Assembly: GCA_027579435.1 (NCBI GenBank) | Contig: JANBPK010001507.1 | Location: 1-50,797, forward strand | Length of the DNA stretch: 50,797 nt | Source: Candolleomyces eurysporus | Lineage: Eukaryota > Basidiomycota > Agaricomycetes > Agaricales > Psathyrellaceae | Direction of reading: 5' to 3' | In this document: one piece after another, positions 11,327 to 26,833 of the stretch | Layout of the letters: each line of letters opens with the position of its first letter | Position numbering within the stretch: position 1 is the stretch's first letter | Notes under the pieces: generated by a model | Database searches by the model: none | The model's input: only the letters and a program-made list of their open reading frames with translations | What the model was told of the DNA's origin: nothing | Position numbers and translations under genes: made by a program

Positions 11327-13095
11327 GCTGTGTGCTGTGCTGGGTGTGGTGGGGCGTAGATTGGAGGTGAACNACGAGGCGGGGATGATGGGGGATGATT
11401 GAAGGAATGGAGGAGGGGTCGGACAGGGAGTTTGGAGCAGGCTCCTGGACGTCGTGTGCTGGCGACGAGGACGGCCAAAAGAACAACGAAAAAGACGAAC
11501 GCAAACCTGCTCGGTCCACCGGCTGCTAAAACGGGACCATCACGTGGGTCCCGCCGCGCCCGGGCGACACGGCGCGTTCCTCTCACGTGGCCGTCGCGTC
11601 CCCTCATGCCTCGTGCTTTCCAAACATACCCAATGCGGAAGCCATCAGGCTGTGTCGGTGCTGCCTTTGTCCCCGGCCACGCAGCCTGCACAACGTCTGC
11701 TTTGTTCAATGTCGCTTGCTCGAATGATCTTGTCGAAACGTCAACCTTGCGTCAGCCCAATGGCGTTCCCAATGACGCCCGCTCATGTGTTCGGCTCGCC
11801 TCGTCTACGATCAGCAAGGGCATTGTCCATTCTGGTCCTATCACAGGGATAGGTGAGGTCTCTCTTTCGCCTTCTTTTGTAGTGTGAATACAAGCACCCT
11901 CAAAGTCGTGACTGTCACCGCGGTCATTCCACTAGAACATCCTCATAATCGAAACAGACTTTCCTATGCTGGGTTGTCACCTTGTCATTACGCTTTATTC
12001 ACTTTCAAACTTTACTGCGAGATGCGTCATGGGTCCACGCTAATCCCACCGAATCGATGAACTGAGCAGATAGCTGGCACGGTTCGTGTCACCGCTCAGC
12101 ATTCAGCCCGCCCGCTTCATTGAATCAGACTATCTGCAAAGCCTCGGATGGTCTTACGCACGACCCGCTCCTTCCGTTCTCCGACTCCATCCAGCGAACT
12201 CAGCTGTATTCTTTATCTCAGCTGATCGAGAGACGATTCTAGCGTTTTCCCCCAGTCGATCACAACTTCCTCCGCAAGAGACAGATTCTTGTGCCCCGCC
12301 TTCCTTGTTTGTCTTAAATTGTCCATTTTTCCTTCTTTCTCTTCGCCGTTATCGACCCTCCCCTCGAATGTCAGCATATCCGGCCATTCAACCTCGCTCC
12401 CGGTCTGCTTGGGCCAGTTTCAGTTCATGTCGCCACCTGACATGCGCATTCACATCTAACCTAACCTTATGCAAATCCCTCATCCCAGCGGCTACAGCGC
12501 AATCCGTAAATAGCCAATCGCGCCAGATTGCCAGGCGTGTTTTGGTAGCGAATGATCGCAAAATTACGATCCTGTAGCCCATCGGTGTACGTCTACCTGG
12601 ATCCTGTGGAATGCAGAACCCTGTGGCCTGATCGCTTCATTTCAGTACCTCCACGTCCAAAAACGGCAACTCCTCCGCCACATGGCTTAGTATGTTTCTG
12701 AACGGGCGCCCTCATTGTAAGTGAGTAAATTTCATCCTGCGCTTTGGAAAATGGCTAAATACCCATCGTCTCGACCGATAGGGAATCTTCTTCTGTCCCG
12801 AATCGCAATCGACCCCAAAATCTAAAGCATCCTGGCTTATCCAAGTCCCTTCCGGATCAACGTGCGGACTTCGCCTGTGAGTGATGAGTTTTGACGCCTC
12901 ATGTTATACACGCCCCAGTGGGTGACAGTCACGTTTTGACACCCAATTACACGGCCCTTTCGTATTTATAAACACCCCAAATCCACCGTTCATTTTCACT
13001 CTCGAAGTCCCCTCCTCCCCCCCCGTTTGCACTGGTGCTAACTCCCTCCCCCATCTTCTTCCCCCCGTACCCTTCTAGACACCTTTCATCACGCA
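11327..13095. other. Region between the divergent KEN-box and kinase genes
   Basis: About 1.8 kb between two genes transcribed away from each other, expected to hold both promoters. An open stretch on the plus strand at 12086-12577 has no recognisable domain and no splice partner, and I do not call it. Confidence 0.5.
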
Positions 13096-15622
<2,527 letters not shown>

Positions 15623-18334
15623 GGTGTATTAGGAGCTGCAGCAGCGCTAGTCGCCCTTTGGGTCTCNTTTTTTTTCTTGAATCCTTTTTAGAGTTATTTA
15701 TCCACTTCGTTTTCCTTTCCATCCGCTCATCGATCACGATTCGTTCCGACGCCGCCTCTGGTTTTGCATTTGCATTGACTTCATTCTTTTTTTCCGCATT
15801 GTCATCATCAACAACATCCCACCCTGCATTGCATTAGGCACTCACGAGTTTTCTTGCTTTCATTCACGACTTGTTCACGCATCCATCGCATAGTAATCGT
15901 CATTTCTCAAAGCATTTGTGCATTATGTCCCATCCATCGTCATCAACCCATATGTATCCTTATTATGTTTATGCCCCCATCGATTTGTCTCTTCTGTTCG
16001 AAATCTCTCCCCCCGCTTTCTCTTTCTGTACCCCCATTTTTTCTTTACGATCGTTTACGATTAGTACGACGCCCGACGCAGGATACGGCCGACTTCAACT
16101 TCAACTTCAACTCAACGTTGACACGATTGGTAGCATATCGNTTTATTTTTTTTCATTTTTCTTGCATACTTACAGTAACGCGTAGAAAGCGTTAACTCTG
16201 GTGTAATAGTAGCTCACTCACTTGTATCGGCATACCTGACAAGAAATTCAAGAGAATTTTCGAACCAATTTCCCCAGATCGATCCGAGTTAGTCTGACGT
16301 CAGTACATACATAATAACGTTCAAGCTGTCTGTCCAGATCTGTCCGTCTTCGCCTCGCTCCTCCGAGTGCAAGGGTCTGTGCGCATACTCGTGGTAGAGT
16401 CTGGACCTAGGAACCATGAAGAACGTCGAGGAAGATGATGTACAATTGATCCCGCTGGCGTAGTCTGCCTCGAGGTGCACGCACAGCTAAACTTTAATTT
16501 TCGGACTCGGAGTTTCGTTCATTCACTCTGGTCCGCTGCTTACCGTCTTGTCGATGCCTTGCTGCTGAGTCCGCCACCGGGCGCCGCTTTTTCGACCCGG
16601 AGGAATGGATTGGATCCGTATGACCTTCAATCAATGGATAGCGCAGCTCATTCATACATACAGACCGAGAAATGGGGGCTTTCGTCTTTCTACTTACAGG
16701 CACCTCTAAGCGCTCGTGGTGCTCGTATTGAATCGAAAGGGTGGGGCTATGTATTGTAATAGATAAGACCAGCTGCCTCGTGTAGGTAGGCGCTACAGCA
16801 CATACTACGGTGGCACCTGCGCTGAATGATCTATGATATATTACTCGGCAAAATCGGACTCGGAATCCTGATCAGTGCGACCGAAAGGCCAGGTTCGGAC
16901 GAGGGTCATCATCGAATTTGCGTGCCCTCATTGATGCACAGGCTCCTGGACCATCGATTCGTCGAGACCTCCGGTTCGAGTTCACGACACCTATCGATCG
17001 CGAAATGTCAGCAAGGATTACTAGCCGTTGCCTTGGTCGACGGTATCGGTTAATTATCTGTACACCATATATCGGCGAGGTTGAATCTGCCACCGAGTTC
17101 CGCAGGGACTCAGGGAAGGTGCGAATTTGACCTTTGTGGTCCAAGTTAACATCAAGCCCAGTATATATTACATAGTAATCGAATGCCATCGAACACGGCA
17201 GCCGTAGGGACCAGTTTTAGGACGGGACTTGACTAGGGGTGCGGTGCCGGCTCCCGTTAGGGTTCTAGAGAGAGTCGGTGGCAAATTTGACAAAGTTGCT
17301 TTGGCCGGTCATGAGCCTTGGCCAAGAAACGATCTGCGAGACCGACGTTCATGAGAACGTCCAGTTCCATAGAGCTGAAGTAGATGGGGAAAACGATTCG
17401 CAAGCTACCGGTCTAATTGTATGGATCAAGCGCCTAGTTTTGGACGTCTACTTCTCCTATACCGCGGCAGGCTGAACGTGTATCGGTCGATAAATTGTAT
17501 ACATTCAAGTAAACCTTTCCTTTAGCCGAGCCGCTTGGCAACGAGCAAGTACGGTAGACCTTTCCGGGACGCGATCCAGAGCTCGGTTGGCAAAAAAGAG
17601 TCGAAAAGCGTGAACTCCAAGTCAAGGTGCAGTCACGGAGAACTGAGACCGCATCATGATAAACTTATTGCTGAAAACATTTTCCTGCACCCCAATCCCC
17701 AATCCCCAATGACAGTATTACTATTCGTTTGATTGAATGACAACACGTCAAAAGGAATCTCTCAAAAGAGAGTCAATTGCATGTTTAAATCTTAAGTAGC
17801 CTCATTGGCCAGTCTTGAGAGGAGCCAAAGGCCATCCCTAGGAAGGATACGGGGGTGGATATCGATCGCGATATCAAAGACCTATTCAAGTATGGCTGTC
17901 GAAATAATAATAAAATTCACCTCATTAGACAATCTGAGGCATTGCAATGAGAAATATTTTACTGTTGACCACTCTCGCCAGAGCGAGGAAGGCTGTTCAG
18001 ACATGTCGGCGGTCGAGAACTCATAACTTCTTCGGTATCAGTAGACAACCCGTGCATGAGTCTCCACGCCAGGACCTTGCTCCAAATCTTTCCCAATGTT
18101 AGGGTACGATCGAGGAACCGTCGAATGTTCATTTCCGCCGTGTCTACGGTAGATGTCAACCATGACTTACATATCACGAAAGCGAGGCAGAGCACCGGTT
18201 AAATTCAGAATCTACATACCCAACGGACTTCACGCAAACTTAAAATTGAAATTAGAAAATGCGCCGTAAAAATACAGAGAAAAATAAAATCGCAATCCAG
18301 TGACCGTGATAGCATTGCGCCGAATACCGCTTAT
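15623..18334. other. Intergenic region, no supported gene
   Basis: Downstream of the kinase and of the first ferric reductase (convergent arrangement). The first 500 bp are T-rich with homopolymers (Ns at 15667 and 16141), consistent with 3'UTR. Nothing recognisable follows. Confidence 0.5.
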
Positions 18335-20554
18335 TCACCAACTGAAGGCCTCGTCAACGAAGACTAAACCCCGATTCGCCTTGGGGCCAAACTCCGCAAT
18401 CGCCATCCTGACCTCATCTGCCATAGCACTCGGTCCGCACACGACAACACCCAAATCGCCTCCATCGCCTGATTCCAATTCCTCCTTTACGAGATCTGCA
18501 ACCTTCAGCCTCCCGTTCGTACCTCCGCTAATCCTCGTTTCGACCTTCACACCCCGCTTAACCAGATCCTGAATCTCATCATTGACAGAGCGCAAGAGCC
18601 ACTCAGTACGTACACCCCACGCAAGCCTGGCCTTGACACCCTCGAACGACTTGACGATAGAGATGACAGGCGTGATACCAACTCCACCGGCGATGCACAG
18701 GAGGGTTGAGCACGATTTGAGATTCCGAATCGCGGGGTTGGCATGGTACGACCCCTCGACGATGATGGGGATCGAAAGGCTCTTCTGTTGACCCAACCGA
18801 GTTGCAAGAACCCTTGTCAGACCATTCATTGGTCGCAAAAGGACAGTGACCTTCGGTCGGCCAAGGACAGAGGAGGAAGAGACAGAGCCGCTCGATAGTT
18901 CCGACACAGAACCAGTAGAGCTCCTCTTCTCCCCGTCACTGCTGGGCTTTGATCCCCCACGAGTCGTACCAGAAAACGTGGACAAAATCGAGTATGGGTG
19001 GTTCTCCCAGAATCGCCAGGTGAGGGTGGGGAAGTAGAGGTAAACATGACCATGCGCGACTACTCCGTCGATCTCAATCTTCAGATACTCCGAATCAGGG
19101 TCGACAGGAGTGACCACCGCGGTGCGGTAGCCGGTAGCGATCATACGAAGCAGGCGGAGGAAGCGATCGAGGAACCAGATGACTCCACCGATGTACGCCC
19201 AAATTTCGTAGCCCCAATTATACTTGTAGAGTTTGTAGATGTGGAAAAAGGTTGCGACGAGGCCAATCGCGGAGAAAACTTGGTGGAAGATGAGGAAGAA
19301 TTCATACGCCTTTTTTCGGACGGGGAGTATGGAAGCAGGCCAAAGGACGACGAAGGCCAAGGTACCAACGATACCCCAAATCCAATACGGCTTCTGACTC
19401 TCAGTGGCGTGAGACGCATAGTAACTGGCCAGAAGGAGAGCGGAGTGCATGGACACCTGGATAATAAGGCAGTATGCGATCCAACGATGGAGAAGGAGGA
19501 AGGTGCTGTGACTCCAATCCGTGATCCAAAGGAGGATATTGTTCCGGGAGGAGAAGAGGAAAAGGGCAACGAAGTCCGCCATGGCAAGAGCACCGGTTCG
19601 GTCTCCGATCAGCACCAAAAAGTGGTCTCTCCTAGTGGGGGCAATAGAATTGGGGAGGGAGAACACCAAAGGGAAGATGGCGAGGAAGATTTGGGTCAGG
19701 ATGAGGTAGAGAACGTACAGCGCCTGTCCCCGGGTCGGCATGATACCCAGGTCGGCAACCGTAGGGTTGCGATGACGATGGCCGGCAAAGGGCTTCTCAA
19801 GCATAGCGACCAAACGACTGTACCAGAGGGGACGAGTGGGAAGGAATCTGAACAAGGAGAAGAGGATCGGGATGAAAACGCTGCTGACTCCAATGGCAAT
19901 TCTACGGGTACAGTGAGTATATGACTTGAACCATCATTCCACACATATATTTACGTACGCATTCCGCCCATGATCCCTCTCGATTCGTTCAAACCACGTT
20001 TGGGCGTTGTAGTACTGAACAAGGTCCTCGTCGCGGACCAGGCTTGTCACGTTCAATGGCTCTCCCTCGATGGCGTAGGGAACGTTGCTTGCGCCAACCT
20101 CTTCAATGTCTTGGTGAGCATACATAAGTGCTTCCTGATAGGACATAATGGGCCGCAAGCTCGAATCCCCGACGGTACCCGTGGCGAGATGACTCTCCCA
20201 ATACTCCTCAATGACAGAGATCGGGACGTTGTCGCGGGGACAGAGGTTTGCCATGCAGAGCGCCATAGTCCGCAAGAACGCGGCATCCTTGAGGAAACAT
20301 TCAGGGGGGTTGGTGGCTCCGTGGAGATGCCGCCTGTGAACGTGCGTGGTCGCATTATCGCCGTCGCATAAGAGGGGATTGTTATAGATGAGTCGACGGC
20401 AGGTATGACCGCAGACGGGTTTGTACAACCACTTCCCTGCGCCGAGCATGCCATAACCGTCGGCGACACTGGGTGTGAAGAGCTGGGAAAAGGTGAGGAG
20501 GAGAAGCGCAAAGATCGAAAACGACCCCAGGCAGGGCCGGAAGCTGGGGATCAT
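18335..20554 (-). CDS. Ferric/cupric reductase, FRE family (copy 1)
   Basis: A plasma-membrane NADPH-dependent metalloreductase that reduces extracellular Fe3+ or Cu2+ before uptake. Exon 1 is 20554-19959 and exon 2 is 19901-18335, with a GT-AG intron, 720 aa. It has an N-terminal signal peptide (about residues 1-31, ending SVADG) and a Cys-bearing extracellular segment. The transmembrane core has two HX13H pairs, H337/H351 and H405/H419, expected to hold two hemes. The cytosolic part has the FAD motif HPYS (500-503), the NADPH motif GGVGITP (604-610) and a late CGP (687-689), ending in the family-typical C-terminal FxW (DEAFSW). A Ser-rich insertion sits between the FAD motif and the next strand. 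This is a full-length, intact member. A second copy lies at 37852-40094. Confidence 0.93.
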
Positions 20555-22160
20555 CGTGGCTCGACGATATTGTCTGTCGAAGGTGAGGAATCGACTACAG
20601 GGTCGCCTGCAATGTCTCCATCATGTCGGGGTGCGTTCAGGATTAAATAGCGGAAATCCCCGGAAATCTGCGCCTTGGGCTTGGATTTGGGAGGAAGTCG
20701 AAAAGGGACGGTAGACTCAATTCTGACGCCTCGTGAGAGAAAAATAGGTACAAAACTAAAGATCCGAGCAATCGAACCCCTCGATTTCTCGCTGCATTGG
20801 TCCGGAAAAGGAGGAGGATTGTGTGATACCAAGAAGCTGACTATGTGGCGACAGGTGTGATAAGACCAAATGGACATGTGCATGATAATTCAATCCGAAT
20901 TACTGGAGTCCTGAATACTGACAAGTTTTGAGCGTATAGATTATGTGGAACCTCATGAGCTTGGGTGACACAGCTCTGAGAGCTATCTTCTCTCATACTC
21001 GGGGTTATCTTGGGAGGCAAAGAAGCACCCGTGCAGCTCGAGAAATTATTCCAGTGCCTTGAATGGTGCCTACTTGGTCATCTGAGCAGTCGATATTGAG
21101 CTAACCGGTGACTCAGAAGTTGGTAAGTGTGATATGGTCCAATGGGCGCTCCCAAGTTGGTGGAGAAAAACCCTAGAACCACTAAATAGGAATGACAAAG
21201 CAGGCTGTTGACGCAGGGCAACCTGGCATCGTGACAAACGACTCCATAACTCTGGATCCAAGTTTATGAATAGGAGGAGCCTCAGAAGTCCGTCTGGAAC
21301 TTCTGATGGAAGGAAATGACCGATTCTGCCCTTACGAGTGAGGGACCCCAAGAGATAGTCAGCACGGTCCGGCGGGCAACAGCCACGTCGGACGAAAATC
21401 GGAGATCATAGGTTGGACGTCCGAAGTAGTCAGGGGCTAGGCGGCGGAGGTGGATCGAGACGGTGGATCGAGACGGTGTAGTAGAAGCAGTTCCAAGAAG
21501 AGGTGCCGTGCGCTGACCAGAAAAGATCAAAATTTGAGTGAAAAGCACCCATGATTAATTGGAGGTCCTGACGGCGCTGCAGAGGGGTGCCCAGGATTCA
21601 GAGCACGAGGGGCGAATCCATGGAGAGCCTAAACATCATGGATTAGCCTGCAAATATCACGTCAATTGTCAAGACCCACTACTCGTCTTTCGTTCCATCG
21701 CAAGACTCGCACAATTGCCTCACCTCATAACTTAGCATCGACGGCAGGGGAGGGCCAGAGTGGTAGACCGAGGATGACGCAGAACCTAGAGGGGGTGATC
21801 TCAAGGTGGGGGGAGGATGCGACAGGGGGTCACTGGGTAGAGAAAGGATCGTGGTGGTGGCGAACAAGATGCGTCTAATCGTCGTGATTTCCAGGAATTG
21901 CCTCACCTTTTATTTGCTCTTATTTGCTACTCGTGAGAAACGTCATCCAGTTGCCCTCAACGGTGTATTTATAGTACATGGGTGGTCATGCAGCAGCCGT
22001 AGAAGCCGAAATAATATATATCCAAGCGCCTACAAGCTGAGCTTGCGACCCAAAGGAGAGGGTGAATATTGAATTCGAACTTCGCCGTGGCGGCCATCGA
22101 TCCGAGATGTTTCCGAGTCACACCGTTTCAACCCTCGCCTTGAACTCGCGGTTGCAGGCT
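18335..22160. repeat. Segmental duplication, copy A (ferric reductase plus upstream DNA)
   Basis: It is homologous in the same orientation to 37852-41475. Similarity is very high over the reductase coding exons. It continues with indels through the non-coding upstream 1.5 kb: for example, TGATGGAAGGAAATGACC occurs at about 21302 and 40650, and GCCGTGGCGGCCAT at 22082 is matched by ACCGTGGCGGCCAT at 41399. Similarity stops near 22160 and resumes at about 27280. Confidence 0.8.
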
Positions 22161-22400
22161 GCGGGGATGGCTCGGCGCTGCTGTAGTGAGGGCTACTTAA
22201 CTTGTCATCCGACGTCTGAATTACCGCGACCCTTTTATACGCTCTCTTGAGTGGACATGAGGTCATTTCTGAGCGAGCCAGTTTTTGGATGAACCCGCGG
22301 CTGTCAAGACGGTTAGACGCTCAACAAACATCGCACAAACAGATTGCTGTGGGAGTTGGCCTGCCATGCGTCTCCTCTGTCCCTCCACTTCAACCGCCTC
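20555..22400. other. Upstream region of ferric reductase copy 1
   Basis: Non-coding by my reading, although most of it (to about 22160) is conserved in the second copy at 40095-41475. A 13-bp unit GTGGATCGAGACG is tandemly doubled near 21453-21478 in this copy only. One GATAAG site lies at about 20860; a GATA-factor role is possible but not shown. Confidence 0.5.
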
Positions 22401-23942
22401 ATGTCAAGAATCTTCGAGCGCGCTCAGGACGTCCACATCGATAACTTCCAGGTTTTCAGTGGACACTCCTCGGCAATCCCGTTAGAGAGTCAGTGTTCTT
22501 TGCAATGCTGTGCTCAAGCGTTTCGCTGACCCCCGTCGTGATGTGCAGAACTCGAGGCCCGAATCGCAGCAGGCGCCATACACGATTCCGCAGAGCGCTG
22601 CGATGCCCCGAAATGTCATCCTGAAACCCGAGTCGCGGTTCAGGACGACTTGTACGGCTGGATTCTGGATGTAGATGAACAGTCTGAAAACCCAAGGAAG
22701 ATGAAATGGGTGACGGGGCCCGCGGGTTCTGGGAAGACGGCCGTCATGGGATCGCTGGCAGATCGGTGTGCAGCGAACGGTGTTTTGGGTGCCACGTTCT
22801 TCTTTGCATCCTGGTCAGCGTCCATTGGCCGGCGCCGGAAGACCGCCTTTGTCACAACAATCGCACACCAGCTGGCCCTGCACCGAGAGGAATTGCAAAC
22901 CGCCATCTCCACTGCTATCGAAAAGAACCCAGGGATTTTCGAGAAGAACCTGCACGTGCAAATGGAAATTCTCGTTTTGGCCCCACTCCGCGAGGTCGTA
23001 CGTGAATCCGATGGGCCAGGGATGCGGGGCGCCATCATCATTGACGGCCTGGACGAATGCGAGGCCGAGCAATACCACGATACCACAAGCACCGACCTAC
23101 GGGCCACACCTGCACGAACAAACGCCCGAGATCAGCTGGAAATTCTCCAAGTTCTACAAGCAGCGTCGTCGGATCCGTCGTTTCCCTTTCGCATCCTCAT
23201 CGCCAGTCCTCCAGAACGTGTTTTCCGTGAATTTTTCGACCCAGAGATAAATCCAACATCGTTCGCCCAAAAGCTCGATCTGAACGAGGATCAGAACGCC
23301 GACAAGGACATCACCCTGTTTTTGGAGGCCCGGTTCAATCTCATTCGTCGCCGTTACAACCTTCCTCCCTCATGGCCACCTCCAGGAACGATCGAGACCT
23401 TGGTTGAGAATGCGTCGGGCCAATTCATATATGCCGCGACCGTCATGCGAGCTCTTGACACGGGTCATCGAGAATCTCCGAAGTTTTTGCTGGACGCTAT
23501 TTTGAAGATGGGAGCGAAAGTGAATTCTAACCCACTCAAACAACTCGATATTTCATACTCGCACATCCTGGAGTCCAGTCCAGATCCACTTCTTGCGGTA
23601 CGGTGGATTTGGAGTATCTGCCATCTCAATGCTTATGCAAACAACGCCTTCGCTTCAAACATAAATATACTTCTGCAAACGGACCCAGAGAGTAACGACG
23701 CAGAGCACTTGCTCGGAAACCTTCACTCATTGATTCAGATTCCACATCCCAGTGAACAGATGACAACTAAATACGACTTTTATCACAAATCGCTTTTTGA
23801 CTTCCTCGCTGATCGTGACCGTTGCGGGAAACTGCATCTTGATGCGGGTGAAAATATCGGGATTATTTGGGAAAGATTCGTTCAGGCGTGTATCAGTGAG
23901 TTCGATTCTACTTCGGACCTGGTTTCTCTTTCACAATATTGA
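22401..23942 (+). CDS. NACHT-domain NTPase (fungal NLR-like), 2 exons
   Basis: A STAND-class ATP/GTPase of the type used in fungal self/non-self recognition and cell-death signalling. Exon 1 is 22401-22488 and exon 2 is 22549-23942, 493 aa; the 60-bp intron has GT-AG borders and leaves the frame intact. The short N-terminus leads into the Agaricomycete signature GAIHDSAERCDAPKCHP (about 38-54). Walker A GPAGSGKT is at 86-93 and Walker B IIIDGLDEC at 192-200. The usual end of the NTPase unit follows (SPPERVF, NASGQFIYAATV, FYHKSLFDFLADRDRC). No effector domain precedes the NACHT domain and no ankyrin, TPR or WD repeats follow the stop. It may be a minimal NACHT protein or a shortened NLR. It lies in a 5-kb block absent from the second duplicated cassette. 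Confidence 0.88.
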
Positions 23943-24448
23943 TCCGATACCATGACATTGAAGGGGGCTGTGAATCCCAGTCTTCATATCCGGAAAGCTT
24001 TCTCGAGCTCTTGACCAACCTACCAAGTTGTATACATGTGTCCTCGGTCAGCACATATTCCATGGTCCTTCCTACATCAGCCAGCGCTGATTGGTGGGTG
24101 TCGTTGGCCATCGCGCACAAGAGGGCTAGCTCCCTGAAGCATATATTCTGCGGTGCCCACGATTTAGTAGGTGCAATACTCGATGTTTTCCGAACATTAG
24201 ACCGAAACTCAATCTTCCTCCTCTAGTGCTCGTGGTATCGTTGCAAGCCGGTGTGCAGAATCTTAGGCCGTTCCATTCTGCGCCGTTTGGGATCAGCTAC
24301 TGGGATCGCGCCTGGCTTGTTTCAGCCACTCCAATGGTGGCATAAGAGCGGACAATTCGCAAAGTCCGATAATTATAAGCTATTTACTCGGTTGCTCCAG
24401 AAGGCAATGGACAACGCGGTAGAGACCGAAACCCGGAGTTCTACATAA

Positions 24449-24979
24449 CAAAATATTTTCGCTTTTCTCATCATCGCGTCCCTCGCGACCGTCGTTATCA
24501 GCCAATGCATACCCGTCGCGTCTAACGACACCCACAATGTCTGGTTACCTACTGGAAAGGAGGTCCAATCAGACTCGGCGCGAGGCTCATACGCTCAGGA
24601 TATTACCGGGAGACCTACTCTGCGCGCCGTAAACTACCCTACTCGGGAGCTCAAAGAATTCGAAAAAGCCAACGTGCCCAGGACACAGGACACGAGGACC
24701 TATTGCTTGACTCACGGAGCCCACACGGACGGTCTGAACAGGGAAGAAAACGATCTCCAAAGCTCCTTCCACGAGCCAAGAAATGTCCTGCCTGGAACTT
24801 CATGCATCGAAATTCCAAGGCTTTCCGACTGTAAATGTCCGTTTATGACGATGAATCTTGAGGATGAGCGCACCTTAGACTCGGTTCGAGAGAGAATTTG
24901 CCGGAGGGTTAGTAGCAACTGGGGGCAGAACGTCAGGGATCGGGTCGCTGGGAAGAGGGGGCTGTCTGAATCGATTTAG
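24449..24979 (+). pseudogene. Secreted-protein-like ORF lacking an ATG
   Basis: The frame is open from just after a TAA at 24446-24448 to a TAG at 24977-24979 (176 codons). The first residues form a signal-peptide-like stretch (FAFLIIASLATVVISQ, then C), followed by a hydrophilic domain with a few cysteines, including a CKC pair. No ATG lies before the hydrophobic segment: the codon just upstream is ATT at 24455. No acceptor AG lies between the TAA and the hydrophobic segment, so an upstream exon cannot supply the start. Either the start codon has been lost (pseudogene), a non-AUG start is used, or there is a base error. The family is not recognised. It lies between the NACHT and DUF6533 genes. 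Confidence 0.45.
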
Positions 24980-25109
24980 CTCGATATTGGGGTGTGTCTA
25001 GCGAATATGCAAGCTCAGATATGGGTTCTTCGTCGATTAAGTTTGTCCATCATACGACATTAATCTAAATTATGAATCGAGGGGTACTCTATGGGAATGT
25101 TCCCTTATC

Positions 25110-26833
25110 TCAGATCGACTTTGTCGAGTTCAAGCCACTCTGTTCGACCCCCAAATCGACGGTAAGAAAGTCGATTGTGGTAAGCGGAACATCACTGGCT
25201 CTACTATAGGTCCTTCTATTCAATCCGCGTAAGTGAAGAACCATTCGCGTTGACAGGATAGAGTGGGCGACTCTCTGTGGGCTGGTTGGGGATAGTAAGG
25301 ATTAAGTAAACTGAATTAGTGGCGAGACTGACAGTCCGAGCAAGTACATGTAACCAGGCTGACAAAATTGAAGGGGTCAGCGATAATTTACTCGTACTGC
25401 ATGGTCGTGAGGAGCGTACCGGTGCGGCAAGATGGCAGATTATGTTTCCAGCAGCAATGGCTGAACGCAGGGTCAATTAAACGAGCGTGCACAATATGAG
25501 AAGAACACTGACCTGTGATGCAGACGAAATAGCCAAGCCCGTCTCGGTAGAACATCAATACGAGTCGACTCTTCAAACCTGCATAGTTCCTGTACCCGAC
25601 CCAGAAAGTGATCGCCAATATTACTACACATACATTTAAGTGTTCAGTTCGAAGATAGTTGAACAATTTGACCTGCATACGTACTGAGTTCGCTAGTCAG
25701 AATCAAGGCAAACATAATGGACAACAAGGCATTATGCGCCCTTATCGGGAAACATCCAATGAGCATTGGGATCGAAGAGGGGGCATCTAATGGATGATTT
25801 AGTGATCTTCTCGCTTTGTTGGATGGCAGGAGACTTGCATTCCACCGAAACGATGAATCTCCCAACTGCCACGAGTTTAGCGACATTGACGCTCTGGAGG
25901 AACAATAACAGTTCGACCAAACGACTGGAAAAAGGCGGATCGCGACATACGAGGAATAGCAACAACAGAAATATGCCAGTTCTACGACTTCGACCAGACA
26001 GTGCGTAGACCCGAAGAAACAAGATAGCTAGAAATCAAGCTGGGTTAAATAGGCCACCTAAAGTTTTTCAACTGAAATACGAAGAGAAGTCACCTTCGGA
26101 AATTGCTATACCCGACGTCACTGAGACTATATGAACATCAGACCTTAGGTACAATCGGAATACTAGACGGCTTTTCGTCGCTCACCCCCGGCAGCAGGAA
26201 ACATCCATCGGCATGCCTAAAACGCTTACGGTGTCGGTGAATTCTGAGACTCGAAAGAAAGCAATGAGACGGTGGGCTTAGGACTCACAGCTAACGATGG
26301 GTTCGGCGACATGTGATCTGGGTGAAGACTAGAAAGTTAGTTCGAGTCACCTAGACCGATTGGAAATGGGAATACTTGCAAAGTACCGTGAAACCTGTTT
26401 CGACAATTATTAGGTATCGGGAAAGCAGGAAGAGGACTTTTCCCAAGTTCCATTTGCTCGACCACACCAATGAGATCTGCAAATGCAATGTCATGAAGGT
26501 TAAGTAGACATGGAGTTAAGGACGCTGTAACTGAAGCTTGCCTCCAAAGAGAGAGTATCGAGGATATCTGCTACCTGAGTACCAACGGTCACTAATGGGA
26601 ACTGGGAGCAAAGGAGGGCCCTCACGCACAACGATGGCAATGCTTGCAACTGAGTAAATTGAAATGAGTATGCGAATCCCGACTCGGAAGGACGGTCTTG
26701 CGTCACATACCAACCATATACTGAGAAAGCGACTTGGTTAGTTATCCATGAGGATAAGGAGGAGAGTACTTACCTTGACGGCTTTCTGAGCATGCGCTAA
26801 CTCCACTAGTGCAGCAAAAGGGGTAGGATCCAT
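25110..26833 (-). CDS. DUF6533-type multi-pass membrane protein, about 14 small exons
   Basis: An Agaricomycete-expanded family of predicted seven-helix membrane proteins of unknown function. Exons I can place: 26833-26774, 26720-26711 (10 nt), 26649-26630, 26574-26542, 26476-26376, 26328-26289, 26216-26186, 26120-26094, 26027-25951; then one or two unresolved exons up to 25685; then 25623-25513, 25460-25420, 25358-25333 and 25281-25110. Phases agree across every placed junction. The intron after 26542 starts with GC instead of GT. Family landmarks in order: ISLVWSSKWNLGKVLFLLSRY, LFLRVYALSGRSRR, GCFPIR, ITFWVGYRNY, LVLMFYRDGLGYF, and near the end QRVAHSILSTRMVLHLR. The start ATG at 26831-26833 begins MDPTPFAALVELAHAQ. 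It looks intact. The exon model in 25686-25950 is uncertain. Confidence 0.72.

Noticed and set aside
12086..12577. 163-codon plus-strand ORF upstream of the kinase
   Set aside because: No recognisable domain, no splice partners, composition of upstream DNA.
18998..19924. 308-codon plus-strand ORF opposite ferric reductase copy 1
   Set aside because: Antisense shadow: very Glu/Asp/Arg-rich, no ATG context or domain. The matching frame in copy 2 is broken into pieces (38524-38979, 39013-39381), so it is not under selection.
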